From assembly GCA_035551475.1 (NCBI GenBank), contig DASZMX010000099.1:1-39538 (forward strand): a stretch of DNA of 39,538 bases, written 5' to 3'. Numbering within the stretch: position 1 is the stretch's first letter; each line of letters opens with the position of its first letter. Made by a program: the position numbers and the translations under genes. Shown here piece after piece: positions 23,942 through 33,120 of the stretch. The stretch is from DASZMX01 sp035551475. Its GTDB lineage: Bacteria > Verrucomicrobiota > Verrucomicrobiia > Limisphaerales > Palsa-1400. Below the pieces are notes generated by a model. That model had not been told where the DNA came from. It was given only the letters and a program-made list of their open reading frames with translations, and made no database searches.

Positions 23942-25131
23942 CGTCCTCGCCTCCCGCTCCGCGCACCGTTTCCATTTTGACGGGCGGCGCCGACAAGCCG
24001 TATGCGCTTGGTTTGGCGGCCGCACTCATGGAGAAGGGCGTGGCGTTTGATTTTATTGGGAGCGATTACGTGGACGGCCCGTCGCTGCACGGCACGCCGC
24101 TGGTGAATTATCTGAATTTTCGCGGCGACCAAAATCCCAAGGCTTCCAGCCTCACCAAGGCGCTCCGGCTCCTCAAATATTATCTCGGCCTGCTCAAATA
24201 CGCCGCCACCGCGCAGCCGAAGATTTTCCACATTTTGTGGCACAACAAATTTGATGTCTTCGACCGCACGCTGCTGCTGCTTTATTACAAGGCGCTGGGC
24301 AAAAAACTCGTCTTTACAGCCCACAACGTCAACGCCGGCCTGCGCGATTCGAGCAATTCCTGGCTGAACCGCCTTTCCTTGCAGGTTCAATACCGGCTCA
24401 TGGACCACACGTTTGTCCACACCGCCAAGATGAAGGCGGATTTGTGCCGGGATTTTCGCGTGCCGGAATCCAAGGCGACGCTCATTCCCTTTGGCATCAA
24501 CAACACCCTGCCCAACACCGCGCTGACCGGCGCGGAAGCCCGCCAGCGGCTCGGCCTGGGGCCGTCGGACAAGGTGATTTTATTTTTTGGCAACATCTGC
24601 GCCTACAAAGGAGTTGAGTATTTGACAGAAGCCTGGGCCGCCCTCGCGCCCAAATATCCCGAGGCCCGCCTGATTATCGCCGGGCGCCCGCGCGAGCAGG
24701 ATGCCGCGTATTGGCGGGAGGTCCAGGCCGGGCTGGCTCGCGGCTCCTGGGGCGCGCGCGTCCTGGAAAAAATCGAGTATATTTCCGAGGCGGACGTGGA
24801 GGTTTATTTCAAGGCGGCCGACGTGCTGGTGCTTCCCTACACCTACATTTTTCAAAGCGGCGTGTTATTTCTGGGCTACAGCTTCGGCCTGCCTGTGCTC
24901 GCGGCGGACGTCGGCTCGCTCAAGGAGGAAATTGTCGAGGGTGAAACCGGCCACATTTTCCAGCCGCAGAACGCCGCCGATTTGGCGCGCGTGCTGGAGA
25001 AATATTTTCAATCTGATCTTTATCGCCAATTGCCGCAGCGCCGCCGCCGGATCCAGGATTTTGCCAACGAACGCTATTCGTGGGCGAAAGTCGCGGCGCT
25101 GACCACGGCGTGTTATCAAAGCCTCTTATGA
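23938..25131 (+). CDS. Glycosyltransferase family 4 (GT-B)
   Basis: A 397-residue retaining glycosyltransferase. The N-lobe opens SILTGGADKPYALGLAAAL, followed by KLVFTAHNVNAG. The C-lobe carries VILFFGNICAYKGVEYLTEAW, ARLIIAGRPREQ, VEVYFKAADVLVLPYTYIFQSGVLFLGYSFGLPVLAADVGSLKE and VEGETGHIF, typical of GT4 donor sites. It adds one sugar of the repeat unit on the cytoplasmic face. It is coupled by ATGA overlaps on both sides, between the heptose kinase and GmhA. The donor sugar is not predictable; heptose is only suggested by context. Confidence 0.91.
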   Translation: MTSSPPAPRTVSILTGGADKPYALGLAAALMEKGVAFDFIGSDYVDGPSLHGTPLVNYLNFRGDQNPKASSLTKALRLLKYYLGLLKYAATAQPKIFHILWHNKFDVFDRTLLLLYYKALGKKLVFTAHNVNAGLRDSSNSWLNRLSLQVQYRLMDHTFVHTAKMKADLCRDFRVPESKATLIPFGINNTLPNTALTGAEARQRLGLGPSDKVILFFGNICAYKGVEYLTEAWAALAPKYPEARLIIAGRPREQDAAYWREVQAGLARGSWGARVLEKIEYISEADVEVYFKAADVLVLPYTYIFQSGVLFLGYSFGLPVLAADVGSLKEEIVEGETGHIFQPQNAADLARVLEKYFQSDLYRQLPQRRRRIQDFANERYSWAKVAALTTACYQSLL

Positions 25132-25736
25132 ACTCCGAAAAAGCGTTGGGCCATATTCATGCGTCCATGAAGGAAGGCGCGGAATTGCGCCTGAAAATGG
25201 CGCAGGATCTCGGGCCGGCAATTGTCGCCGCCGCGGAAATCATGCTGCAATGCTTGCGGGCGGGCGGCAAATTGCTTTTCTTCGGCAATGGCGGCAGCGC
25301 GGCGGATGCGCAGCATCTCGCCGCCGAATTTGTCGGGCGTTTCGTGCTCGAGCGCCGCGGCCTGCCGGCCATTGCCTTGACCACGGATTCCTCCATTCTC
25401 ACCGCCATCGGCAATGACTACGGTTACGAACGCGTTTTCTCCCGCCAGATCGAAGCGCTCGGTCAGGCTGGGGACGTGGCGTTTGGCATCAGCGCCAGCG
25501 GCAACTCCCCCAATGTCATCGCCGCGATGGAACTGGCCAAAAAGCAGAACCTCAAAACCATCGGCTTGTCTGGGCGCGACGGCGGCCTCCTCGCCAAATG
25601 CGTCGATGTCCCGATCACCGTCGCCTCGTCCATCACGGCGCGCGTGCAGGAAGGCCACATCGCCATCGGCCATTTGCTCTGCGAACTGGTGGAGAACGAA
25701 CTTCACGCCACCGGGATGAAGATTGCCCCGCGTTAG
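25128..25736 (+). CDS. gmhA: Sedoheptulose-7-phosphate isomerase GmhA
   Basis: A 202-residue SIS-domain isomerase of the GmhA family. It makes D-glycero-D-manno-heptose 7-phosphate from sedoheptulose 7-phosphate, the first step to ADP-heptose. Signature segments are LFFGNGGSAADAQHLAAEFVGRF, ALTTDSSILTAIGND, FGISASGNSPNVIAAME and VQEGHIAIGHLLCELVE (Glu/His metal or catalytic residues). The true start is ATG 25128, overlapping the GT4 stop as ATGA; the longer frame begins inside the GT4 gene. Length agrees with the family (about 190-200). It pairs with the kinase at 22928. Confidence 0.94.
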   Translation: MNSEKALGHIHASMKEGAELRLKMAQDLGPAIVAAAEIMLQCLRAGGKLLFFGNGGSAADAQHLAAEFVGRFVLERRGLPAIALTTDSSILTAIGNDYGYERVFSRQIEALGQAGDVAFGISASGNSPNVIAAMELAKKQNLKTIGLSGRDGGLLAKCVDVPITVASSITARVQEGHIAIGHLLCELVENELHATGMKIAPR

Positions 25737-25745
25737 TTTTTCGGC

Positions 25746-27347
25746 ATGGAACCGCCCATTGCAAAATCCAGCGCCGCGTCGGAATCCGCGGCGGAGGCTG
25801 CGGCCCATCAGCATTTGAGAACGGACCATTTAATGGCCAATCTCAAGGGCCGCACCGTGTCCAGCGGCCTGATTATTGGCGCAACGGTCTGCGCAAAGTT
25901 CAGCCTTAATCTGATCTACAACATGGCGCTGGCGCGCCTCCTCGATGCGGAGGACTTCGGGCTGGTCGCCATGGTCACGGCTTTCACGGGAATATTGCGC
26001 GTGTTCAAGGACGCCGGCCTTTCGATTGCCACGATTCAGCGCGAAGGCATCACGCAAGGCCAGGTTTCCAATTTATTCTGGATCAATGTGGCCGTGAGCG
26101 CGGCCATGACGCTGGTAATTGCCGCCGCGGCGCTGCCCATCTCGATCTTCTATCATCACGACTCCCGGCTCGTGGGCATCGGCCTGTTGCTTTCGACCAC
26201 CTTTTTGTTTAGCGGCACCGCGGTGCAGCACGTCGCGCTGCTCAATCGCCAGATGCGTTTCCGCATGGTGGCCCTCATCGAGGTCGGTTCCATGGTGGTG
26301 AGCGCCACGGTCGGAATCACCATGGGGTTGCTCGGCTTTGGCTATTGGTCGGTGGTGGCCGGCATGGTCACGTTGGAGGCGGCGGCGCTGGCCTTTACCT
26401 GGTCGGCCTCGGGTTGGCGGCCGCAGCGGTTTAAATTCCGTCAAGGCACGCGACCCCTGGTGGCTTTTGGCGCCACAATGACGCTGGGAAATTTTGTCGG
26501 TCTGGTGGTTTCGGGATTGGACGTTATTTTGCTGGGTGAATTCTACGGCCCGGCGGCGGCGGGTCTTTACACCCGGGCCCAGGCTTTGCTCACGCGGCCG
26601 TTGAATCAGTTGCTCCTGCCGATGAGTTCGGTTTTTCTGCCGATGCTGGCGCGGCTCTTGCCGCAACCGGAGCGTTATCGCAGCGCCTTTTTGCGGCTCT
26701 ACGACGCCATTGTGCTGGCCGCGCTGTTCGGCACCGCCATTGTCCTGCCGCTCGCGCATCCTTTGGTGCTGGTGTTGCTGGGCAAGAAATGGGAGGCGGC
26801 GGGGTCGATTTTCGCCGGGTTCACCATCGCGGCGCTTTATTTGCCCGTGGATATCGTCACGCATTGGCTCTACACCAGCCAGGGCCGGGGCAAAGCCGTG
26901 CTGGTTTCCAACATTTTGATTTCAATCGTGACCCTCTCCTCGTTTTTGATCGGCATTCCGTACGGCCCGGTCGGCGTGGCGTTTTCCTACTCCATTTCCG
27001 GATTTTTGCTGCGCATGCCCATCACGTATTATATCGCCGGACGCACCGGCCCGGTTCGCACGAAAGACCTCTGGATGACGTTCCTGCGTCATTTTCCGCT
27101 TTGGATTCTGATCTTTCTCGTCAGCGCCGGGACGCGCCATTTGCTGGACGCCCAGGCGCCGTTCATTCAGCTCGCGGTGAGCTCGATTGCAGGATTTGTC
27201 GCTGGAGCCGCTTTTGTCTATTTCAGCCCGCCGCAGCGGCGCGCGTTGGATCATTTGATTGACGCGCTCAAGGAAATGAAAAACAGAAAACGCGGCCAGG
27301 CAGCGGCGGCCGCCGCCGCCGCGCCGGCCGGCGAGGGGCCGAAATGA
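25746..27347 (+). CDS. Wzx/WzxC-type polysaccharide flippase (MOP superfamily)
   Basis: A 533-residue inner-membrane protein with about twelve to fourteen hydrophobic segments, starting at about residue 30 (GRTVSSGLIIGATVCAKFSLNLIYNMALARLL). The YGPAAAGLYTRAQALLTRPLNQLLLPMSSVFLPMLARL stretch is typical of WzxC-like flippases. It moves the lipid-linked repeat unit across the inner membrane to the Wzy-like polymerase (7190). An in-frame ATG at 25833 is an alternative start that removes a 29-residue Ala-rich, cytoplasmic-looking extension. The C-terminus is Ala-rich (eight consecutive Ala). It ends in an ATGA overlap with the next gene. Confidence 0.9.
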   Translation: MEPPIAKSSAASESAAEAAAHQHLRTDHLMANLKGRTVSSGLIIGATVCAKFSLNLIYNMALARLLDAEDFGLVAMVTAFTGILRVFKDAGLSIATIQREGITQGQVSNLFWINVAVSAAMTLVIAAAALPISIFYHHDSRLVGIGLLLSTTFLFSGTAVQHVALLNRQMRFRMVALIEVGSMVVSATVGITMGLLGFGYWSVVAGMVTLEAAALAFTWSASGWRPQRFKFRQGTRPLVAFGATMTLGNFVGLVVSGLDVILLGEFYGPAAAGLYTRAQALLTRPLNQLLLPMSSVFLPMLARLLPQPERYRSAFLRLYDAIVLAALFGTAIVLPLAHPLVLVLLGKKWEAAGSIFAGFTIAALYLPVDIVTHWLYTSQGRGKAVLVSNILISIVTLSSFLIGIPYGPVGVAFSYSISGFLLRMPITYYIAGRTGPVRTKDLWMTFLRHFPLWILIFLVSAGTRHLLDAQAPFIQLAVSSIAGFVAGAAFVYFSPPQRRALDHLIDALKEMKNRKRGQAAAAAAAAPAGEGPK

Positions 27348-28060
27348 ACTTGCCCGATCCCGGCGCCTCCCCCGGCGCGCCGCTGGACAGCAAATTTTGG
27401 GGCACGCTCACGCGCCAGCCGCGTTGGGGCCTGTCGTGGCGCGGACGCTTCGCGCTTCTGGCGATCATCGTGATATTGGGCGGCGTCTTCGTCCTGAAGG
27501 CGCATGATTTCCTCGCGGTGACCCACCGCGTGGACACGAACATTTTGGTGGTCGAAGGCTGGATTGAAAATTACGCGTTGCGCGCCGCCGTGGTTGAATT
27601 CACCAATGGCGGGTATCACCAATTATATACGACAGGCGGCCCGATTGTGGGCGATGGCGGATACAGCAATGACTATCGCACCTCCGCCAGCGTGGGCGCT
27701 GAGCAGTTGATCAAGCTCGGCATGCCGCGCGATCGGGTGCAACTGGTCGCCACGCACGAAATCGGACGCGACCGCACCTATCAATCCGCCGTGGCGCTGC
27801 GCGATTGGTTTCGCGCGCATCACCTCGAGGTCCGCAAATTGAACGTGTTGACCGAGGATGCCCACGGCCGCCGCAGCCGCTTGCTGTATGAAATGGCGTT
27901 TGGGCGCGATGTCGAAATCGGCATTATCTCCGAGGCGAATCCTGATTATGATCCCGCCCGCTGGTGGCGTTACAGCGCGGGCGTGCGCGAAATCATCAGC
28001 GAAGCCACCGCCTATCTTTATGCGCGGATCTTTTTTCATCCGCCGCGCCCCGCGAATTAA
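27344..28060 (+). CDS. YdcF/ElyC-like (DUF218) membrane-anchored protein
   Basis: A 238-residue protein with one N-terminal membrane anchor (FALLAIIVILGGVFVLKAHDFLAV, about 36-60). An extracytoplasmic domain follows: NILVVEGWIENYALRAAVVEF, YHQLYTTGGPI, AEQLIKLGMPRDRVQLVATHE and RTYQSAVALRDWFRAH. These match the YdcF/SanA/ElyC (DUF218) pattern, found in envelope-polysaccharide loci and linked in E. coli to undecaprenyl-lipid or peptidoglycan homeostasis. The exact function here is unknown. ATG 27344 overlaps the flippase stop. It ends the run of coupled genes; a 48-base gap with a new strong ribosome site follows. Confidence 0.78.
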   Translation: MNLPDPGASPGAPLDSKFWGTLTRQPRWGLSWRGRFALLAIIVILGGVFVLKAHDFLAVTHRVDTNILVVEGWIENYALRAAVVEFTNGGYHQLYTTGGPIVGDGGYSNDYRTSASVGAEQLIKLGMPRDRVQLVATHEIGRDRTYQSAVALRDWFRAHHLEVRKLNVLTEDAHGRRSRLLYEMAFGRDVEIGIISEANPDYDPARWWRYSAGVREIISEATAYLYARIFFHPPRPAN

Positions 28061-28095
28061 TTTTGCGCCTTAATTATTTGTCCAAACCGCCGATC

Positions 28096-28102
28096 AAAGG
28101 AG
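28096..28102 (+). promoter_or_regulatory. Strong Shine-Dalgarno of cysD
   Basis: AAAGGAG lies 6 bases before ATG 28109. It is the clearest ribosome site in the window, where most genes rely on overlap or lack a visible site, and it fixes the cysD start. Confidence 0.8.
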
Positions 28103-28108
28103 TTACCG

Positions 28109-28921
28109 ATGGATTATTTGTCTAAACTCGAGAATCAAAGCATTTACATTCTGCGCGAAGCCCAGAACAAGTTCGAGAACCTCGCCATGCTCTGGAGCAT
28201 TGGCAAGGATTCCACCGTCCTGCTCTGGCTGGCCCGCAAGGCCTTCTTCGGCCACGTCCCTTTCCCGCTCGTGCATGTGGACACCACCTACAAGATCGAC
28301 ACCATGATCGCCTACCGCGATCGCCTCTGCAAAGAATGGGGCCTCCAATTGGTCGTCGGCAAAAACGAGGAAGTCCTGAAGAGCGGCGTCACGTTTCCCA
28401 ACGGCAAAGCCACGCGCGTGGAGTGCTGCGGCACGCTGAAAAAGGACGCCCTCAAAGCGGTGCTCGACCAGCATCATTACACCGGCGTGATCGTGGGCGT
28501 GCGCCGCGACGAGGAGCCCACCCGCGCCAAGGAGCGTTATTTCAGTCCGCGCGACAAAAACATGGAATGGAACGTTGAGGATCAGCCGCCCGAATTGTGG
28601 GATCAATTCAAGACGGATTTCTCGCCCGGCGCGCACATCCGCATTCATCCCTTGCTGCATTGGACGGAGTTGAATGTCTGGGAATATATCGAGCGCGAAA
28701 ACATCCCGATCATCCCGCTTTATTTTGACAACGGCAAAGGCGAGCGTTACCGCAGCCTGGGCTGCGCCCCTTGCACCGGCTCGATCAAGTCCCGCGCCAC
28801 GTCCGTGCGCGAGATCATTGAGGAATTGCGCCTCACCAAAACGCCCGAGCGCGCCGGACGCGCCCAGGACAAGGAAAGCGAAGACGCCTTCGAAAAACTC
28901 CGCCGCGACGGCTATATGTGA
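28109..28921 (+). CDS. cysD: Sulfate adenylyltransferase small subunit CysD
   Basis: A 270-residue PP-loop ATP sulfurylase subunit. It makes adenosine 5'-phosphosulfate (APS) from sulfate and ATP, driven by the GTPase CysN. The PP-loop is WSIGKDST (residues 29-36), followed by VHVDTTYKIDTMIAYRD, GVRRDEEPTRAKERYFSPRD and YRSLGCAPCTGSIKS, all typical of CysD. It is somewhat shorter than E. coli CysD (302). It is followed directly by cysNC, and the pair resembles nodPQ of rhizobia, which serves glycan sulfation. Together with the sulfotransferase at 19167, this suggests supply of PAPS for glycan sulfation. A general assimilation role cannot be excluded, although no cysH is seen. Confidence 0.95.
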   Translation: MDYLSKLENQSIYILREAQNKFENLAMLWSIGKDSTVLLWLARKAFFGHVPFPLVHVDTTYKIDTMIAYRDRLCKEWGLQLVVGKNEEVLKSGVTFPNGKATRVECCGTLKKDALKAVLDQHHYTGVIVGVRRDEEPTRAKERYFSPRDKNMEWNVEDQPPELWDQFKTDFSPGAHIRIHPLLHWTELNVWEYIERENIPIIPLYFDNGKGERYRSLGCAPCTGSIKSRATSVREIIEELRLTKTPERAGRAQDKESEDAFEKLRRDGYM

Positions 28922-30853
28922 GTGGGCGCCTTGACTTCAACTGATTTTACCAAAATGCAACCCAACGGATCTGCGGCCCCGGCCGAGCAATTAAAAATCG
29001 TCATCGTCGGCCATGTGGACCATGGCAAATCGACGTTTGTCGGACGCCTGTTCAACGACACCGGCTCGCTGCCGGAAGGCAAGCTGGAGCAATTGGAGGC
29101 CATCGCCAAACGGCGCGGCGTGCCCTTCGAATGGGCCAACCTCATGGACGCCCTCCAGTCCGAGCGCGACCAGAACATCACCATCGACACCGCGCAGATC
29201 TGGTTCCGCACGCCCAAGCGGCAATACGTTATTATTGACGCTCCGGGCCACAAGGAATTTCTCAAGAACATGATCACCGGCGCGGCCAATGCCGAGGCCG
29301 CCCTGCTTTTGATTGACGCCAATGAAGGCGTGCAGGAGCAATCCCGCCGCCACGGCTATCTGCTCAACCTGCTCGGCATCCGCCAGATTGCGGTGCTTGT
29401 CAATAAGATGGATTTGCAGGGCTATTCCCAGGAGCGTTTCGACCAGATTGAGCGCGATTATCGCGTCTTCCTGAAATCCGTGGGCGTGGAGCCCAAATGC
29501 TTCATCCCCATCGCCGCCAAGCATGGCGATAACATCGCCTCGCGCAGCGCGCAAACGCCCTGGTGGCAGGGCCCCACCGTCCTGGAAACCCTCGATCAAT
29601 TCGAGACCGCCCAGCCGCCCACCGGGCAGCCGCTGCGTTTTCCCATCCAGGACGTTTACCGTTTTGACGAGCGCCGCATCCTGGCGGGCCGCATTGAATC
29701 CGGCACGCTTCGCGTGGGGGATCGCCTCGTTTTTTCGCCCACCAACAAGGTCAGCGTTGTCAAGACGATTGAGCGCTGGAACGCGCCGGTGGCGACGGAA
29801 GCCCTCGCGGGGGAATCCATCGGCGTCACCTTGACCGAACAAATTTTTGTCGCCCGCGGCGCCATTGCCGCGCGGGAAACGGAGCCGCCTTACGAATTAT
29901 CCAAGTTCAAGGCCCGCCTTTTCTGGCTGGGGCGCGCGCCGTTTGCCCGGGGCAAAACCTACAAGCTCAAGCTCGCCACGCAGGAAGTGGAATGCGAAAT
30001 CGATTCCATTGAGCGCCTGATCGATTCGTCCACGCTCGCCACCATTGAGCGCGCCGAGGCCTTCGTTGGGCGCAACGAGGTGGCGGAACTCACGTTGCAC
30101 ACCAAGCGCCCGGTCGCCTTTGATGTGCATGGCGACATCATTGCCACGGGGCGTTTTGTGATTGTCGATGGCTTCGAGGTTTCCGGCGGCGGCATCATTG
30201 CCGCGGACCATTATCCGCGCCGCACCGCCGACAGCCTGCAAAAGAGCCATAACATTTATTGGAGCCAGGGCAAGGTCGCCGCCGAACAGCGCGCGCTGCG
30301 CAACGGCCACAAAGGCCGCGTGGTCTGGCTGACGGGGCTTTCCGCCTCGGGCAAGTCCACCATCGCGGTGGAGCTGGAGCGGGAGTTGTTCAATCTGGGC
30401 CGCCATGTTTATATACTTGACGGCGATAACATGCGCCACGGCCTTTGCTCCGACCTCGGTTTCTCCGCGCGCGATCGCAAGGAAAACATCCGGCGCGTGG
30501 GCGAGACCGCCAAGCTTTTCGCTGAGGCGGGCGTGATTTGCGTGACGGCTTTCATTTCGCCCTATCGCGAGGACCGCGACATGGTGCGACGCATCGCGCC
30601 GGAAGGCAGCTTCGTGGAAATTTATGTCAACGCGCCGCTCGCGGTTTGTGAACAGCGCGATCCCAAGGGCCTCTATGCCAAGGCGCGCGCGAATGAAATC
30701 AAGGATTTCACCGGCATCTCGGCGCCCTACGAAGCGCCGAACCAGCCGGAACTGGAGTTGCACACCGACCAATTAAGCGTCGCCGAATCCGTGGCGAGGA
30801 TCGTCGAGTTTTTGCAACGAGGCGACAAAGTGTCCGACGCGCCGCAAATATGA
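28922..30853 (+). CDS. cysNC: Bifunctional sulfate adenylyltransferase GTPase-APS kinase CysN/CysC
   Basis: A 643-residue fusion. The N-terminal CysN translation-factor-like GTPase has G1 at 30-38 (GHVDHGKST), DAPGHKEFLKNMITGAANAEAALLLIDA and VNKMDL. Beta-barrel domains follow to about 460. The C-terminal CysC kinase has a P-loop at 472-480 (GLSASGKST), then YILDGDNMRHGLCSDLGFS, FISPYREDRDMV and DPKGLYAKAR. CysN powers APS formation and CysC phosphorylates APS to PAPS, the sulfate donor. The G1 loop is EF-Tu-like rather than the GSVDDGKST of enterobacterial CysN. GTG 28922 abuts the cysD stop; ATG 28955 (residue 12) is an equally plausible start. It ends in an ATGA overlap. Confidence 0.94.
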   Translation: MGALTSTDFTKMQPNGSAAPAEQLKIVIVGHVDHGKSTFVGRLFNDTGSLPEGKLEQLEAIAKRRGVPFEWANLMDALQSERDQNITIDTAQIWFRTPKRQYVIIDAPGHKEFLKNMITGAANAEAALLLIDANEGVQEQSRRHGYLLNLLGIRQIAVLVNKMDLQGYSQERFDQIERDYRVFLKSVGVEPKCFIPIAAKHGDNIASRSAQTPWWQGPTVLETLDQFETAQPPTGQPLRFPIQDVYRFDERRILAGRIESGTLRVGDRLVFSPTNKVSVVKTIERWNAPVATEALAGESIGVTLTEQIFVARGAIAARETEPPYELSKFKARLFWLGRAPFARGKTYKLKLATQEVECEIDSIERLIDSSTLATIERAEAFVGRNEVAELTLHTKRPVAFDVHGDIIATGRFVIVDGFEVSGGGIIAADHYPRRTADSLQKSHNIYWSQGKVAAEQRALRNGHKGRVVWLTGLSASGKSTIAVELERELFNLGRHVYILDGDNMRHGLCSDLGFSARDRKENIRRVGETAKLFAEAGVICVTAFISPYREDRDMVRRIAPEGSFVEIYVNAPLAVCEQRDPKGLYAKARANEIKDFTGISAPYEAPNQPELELHTDQLSVAESVARIVEFLQRGDKVSDAPQI

Positions 30854-32136
30854 AGGTGGCCATCGTGGGATTGGGCTACGTCGGTTTGCCCGTCTCGCTT
30901 CAGTTCGCCCGCTCGGGCGTCGAAGTCCTCGGCCTGGACATCGACCCCGTAAAAGTCGCGGCGCTCAAGCGCGGGCGGAGTTACATCCGCCATATTCCTT
31001 CCGCCGAAATTGCGCGGTGGGTGCGCGCCGGAAAGTTCACCGCCACGACCGATTTTAGCGCAGTGCGCGCGGCGGACGCGGTGATCATTTGCGTCCCCAC
31101 GCCGCTCGGCAAAAACCGCGAGCCGGATATTTCCTACATACTTGACACTGGTCGGAGCATTGCTCCCCACTTGCGGAAGGGCTGCCTGGTCGTGCTGGAG
31201 TCCACCACGTATCCCGGCACCACGGAGGAGCAGTTGCGCCCCGTGCTGGAGGCGGGCTCCAGGATGAAGGCGGGGCGGGATTTCCACCTGGCCTATTCGC
31301 CGGAGCGCGAAGATCCCGGCAATCCCGCCAGCCAGGTCGCGCTGATTCCCAAGGTGATTGGCGGATTGACGCCGGCTTGCCGGGCGCGGGCGCAGGAGCT
31401 TTACGGGCGCGCCGTGAAAACGCTCGTGCCGGTTTCTTCCTGTCGCGTCGCGGAAGCGGCCAAGCTCACGGAAAATATTTTTCGCAGTGTGAACATCGCG
31501 CTCGTCAACGAGTTGAAGGTCGTTTACACCGCGATGGGCATCGACATTTGGGAAGTCATCGCCGCCGCCAAGACCAAGCCGTTTGGCTACATGCCGTTTT
31601 ATCCGGGGCCCGGCCTGGGCGGGCATTGCATCCCGATTGATCCGTTTTACTTGACATGGAAGGCGCGGGAATACGGCCAGCACACGCGCTTCATCGAGCT
31701 GGCGGGCGAAATTAACGTCAGCATGCCGGAATACGTGGTCAACCAGGCGGCCGCCGTGCTTAACCGCCGCCGCCAGGCGCTGCGTGGCTCGCGAATTTTG
31801 ATCCTCGGCCTCGCCTACAAGGCCGACGTCGATGACGACCGCGAATCTCCGAGCTACGTGTTGCTCAATCTTTTCCAGGCCCGCGGCGCGAAGGTGGCTT
31901 ATTACGATCCGCATGTCCCGGTGATCCGGCCCACGCGCGAACATTCTCATTGGGCGGGGACCAAGTCTATTGTGTGGAACAAACGCGCCGTGGCGGCGTT
32001 CGATCTGGTGGTCATTGCCACGCGGCATCAAGCCGTCAATTATAACGAATTGGCGCGGTGGGCGGGCGCAATTCTGGACACGCGCAATGCCATGGCGGGG
32101 GTCAAGACGAAGCCGAACCAGGTGTTCAAGGCATGA
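30850..32136 (+). CDS. Nucleotide-sugar dehydrogenase, UDP-N-acetylhexosamine type (WbpA/WecC-like)
   Basis: A 428-residue NAD-dependent dehydrogenase that oxidises C6 of a UDP-sugar to a uronic acid. The Rossmann motif VAIVGLGYVGLPVSL opens the protein. The catalytic loop is GPGLGGHCIPIDPFYL with Cys260 as nucleophile. Features such as ESTTYPGTTEE, AYSPEREDPGN and LGLAYKADVDDDRESPS place it nearer to UDP-GlcNAc/UDP-ManNAc dehydrogenases (WbpA/WecC) than to UDP-glucose dehydrogenase, a separate copy of which lies at 33983. It would supply an N-acetyl-hexosaminuronic acid to the polysaccharide. It is coupled to cysNC and to the epimerase by ATGA overlaps. Confidence 0.92.
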   Translation: MKVAIVGLGYVGLPVSLQFARSGVEVLGLDIDPVKVAALKRGRSYIRHIPSAEIARWVRAGKFTATTDFSAVRAADAVIICVPTPLGKNREPDISYILDTGRSIAPHLRKGCLVVLESTTYPGTTEEQLRPVLEAGSRMKAGRDFHLAYSPEREDPGNPASQVALIPKVIGGLTPACRARAQELYGRAVKTLVPVSSCRVAEAAKLTENIFRSVNIALVNELKVVYTAMGIDIWEVIAAAKTKPFGYMPFYPGPGLGGHCIPIDPFYLTWKAREYGQHTRFIELAGEINVSMPEYVVNQAAAVLNRRRQALRGSRILILGLAYKADVDDDRESPSYVLLNLFQARGAKVAYYDPHVPVIRPTREHSHWAGTKSIVWNKRAVAAFDLVVIATRHQAVNYNELARWAGAILDTRNAMAGVKTKPNQVFKA

Positions 32137-33107
32137 GCGCCCCGGAAACCTGGCTCGTCACGGGCGCCGCCGGTTTCATCGGCTCGCATCTCGTCGAGGC
32201 GTTGCTGCACGCGGGCCACACCGTGCGCGGCCTGGATAATTTCACGGCGGGCAAGCCCGCCAATCTGGCGCCGTTCCGGTCTCGCAGAGCGTTTACGTTC
32301 GTGGAAGGCGATATTCGCGATGGCGCGATTTGCCGCCAGGCCGCGGCGGGCGTTTCGGTGGTTCTGCATCAAGCGGCGCTCGGTTCGGTGCCGCGCTCCC
32401 TGGAAGATCCGGCCACCACGCATGACGTCAATGTGACGGGCTTTGTCAACATGCTCCTCGCCGCCCGCGACGCCGGTGTGCGCCGTTTCGTGTATGCCTC
32501 CAGCAGCGCGGTTTACGGCGACGCGGCGGACTCTCCGAAAACCGAGGCGCGCCTGGGCCATCCGCTTTCGCCGTACGCGGCCACGAAACTGGCCAATGAA
32601 ATTTACGCCGGCACATTTGCCCGTTGCTACGGATTGGAAACCATCGGCCTGCGGTATTTTAATGTTTTCGGCCCGCGCCAGGATCCGGCGGGCGCGTATG
32701 CGGCGGTCATTCCCGCCTGGATTTCCGCCCTGTTGCGCGGCCAGCCGGTTCAGATCAACGGCGACGGCGAAACCAGCCGTGATTTTTGTTATGTCGCCAA
32801 CGTCGTGCAAGCCAATCTGGCGGCCGGCGCGGTGCGCGCCCCGGAAGCTGTCAACCAAATCTACAACGTCGCCGTCGGCGCGCCCACCAGCCTCAATGAG
32901 CTGTACGCGCTGTTGCGGGAAAAGCTCACGCCGCGTTTTCCGCGCCTGGCTGCGGCGCCCCCGGTGCATGGCCCCTTTCGCGCCGCCGATGTGCGCCATT
33001 CACTGGCCGACATTTCCAAGGCGCGCCGCCTGCTGGGCTACGAGCCGAGCCACACGCTCGCTCAAGGCTTGGATGCAGCGTTGAATTGGTATATTGAAAT
33101 GCTGTAA
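32133..33107 (+). CDS. NAD-dependent UDP-sugar 4-epimerase (WbpP-like)
   Basis: A 324-residue extended SDR. GAAGFIGSHLVEALL binds NAD. The triad elements are SSSAVYGD and YAATK. RYFNVFGPRQDPAGAYAAVIPAWI and INGDGETSRDFCYVANVVQANL are the pattern of UDP-GlcNAc/GlcNAcA 4-epimerases (WbpP/WbgU). Coupled by ATGA to the UDP-HexNAc dehydrogenase, it probably acts on the same sugar series, giving UDP-GalNAc or UDP-GalNAcA. The start at ATG 32133 is set by the overlap; the longer frame lies in the dehydrogenase gene. Confidence 0.9.
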   Translation: MSAPETWLVTGAAGFIGSHLVEALLHAGHTVRGLDNFTAGKPANLAPFRSRRAFTFVEGDIRDGAICRQAAAGVSVVLHQAALGSVPRSLEDPATTHDVNVTGFVNMLLAARDAGVRRFVYASSSAVYGDAADSPKTEARLGHPLSPYAATKLANEIYAGTFARCYGLETIGLRYFNVFGPRQDPAGAYAAVIPAWISALLRGQPVQINGDGETSRDFCYVANVVQANLAAGAVRAPEAVNQIYNVAVGAPTSLNELYALLREKLTPRFPRLAAAPPVHGPFRAADVRHSLADISKARRLLGYEPSHTLAQGLDAALNWYIEML

Positions 33108-33120
33108 ACTATTCCCTCTG

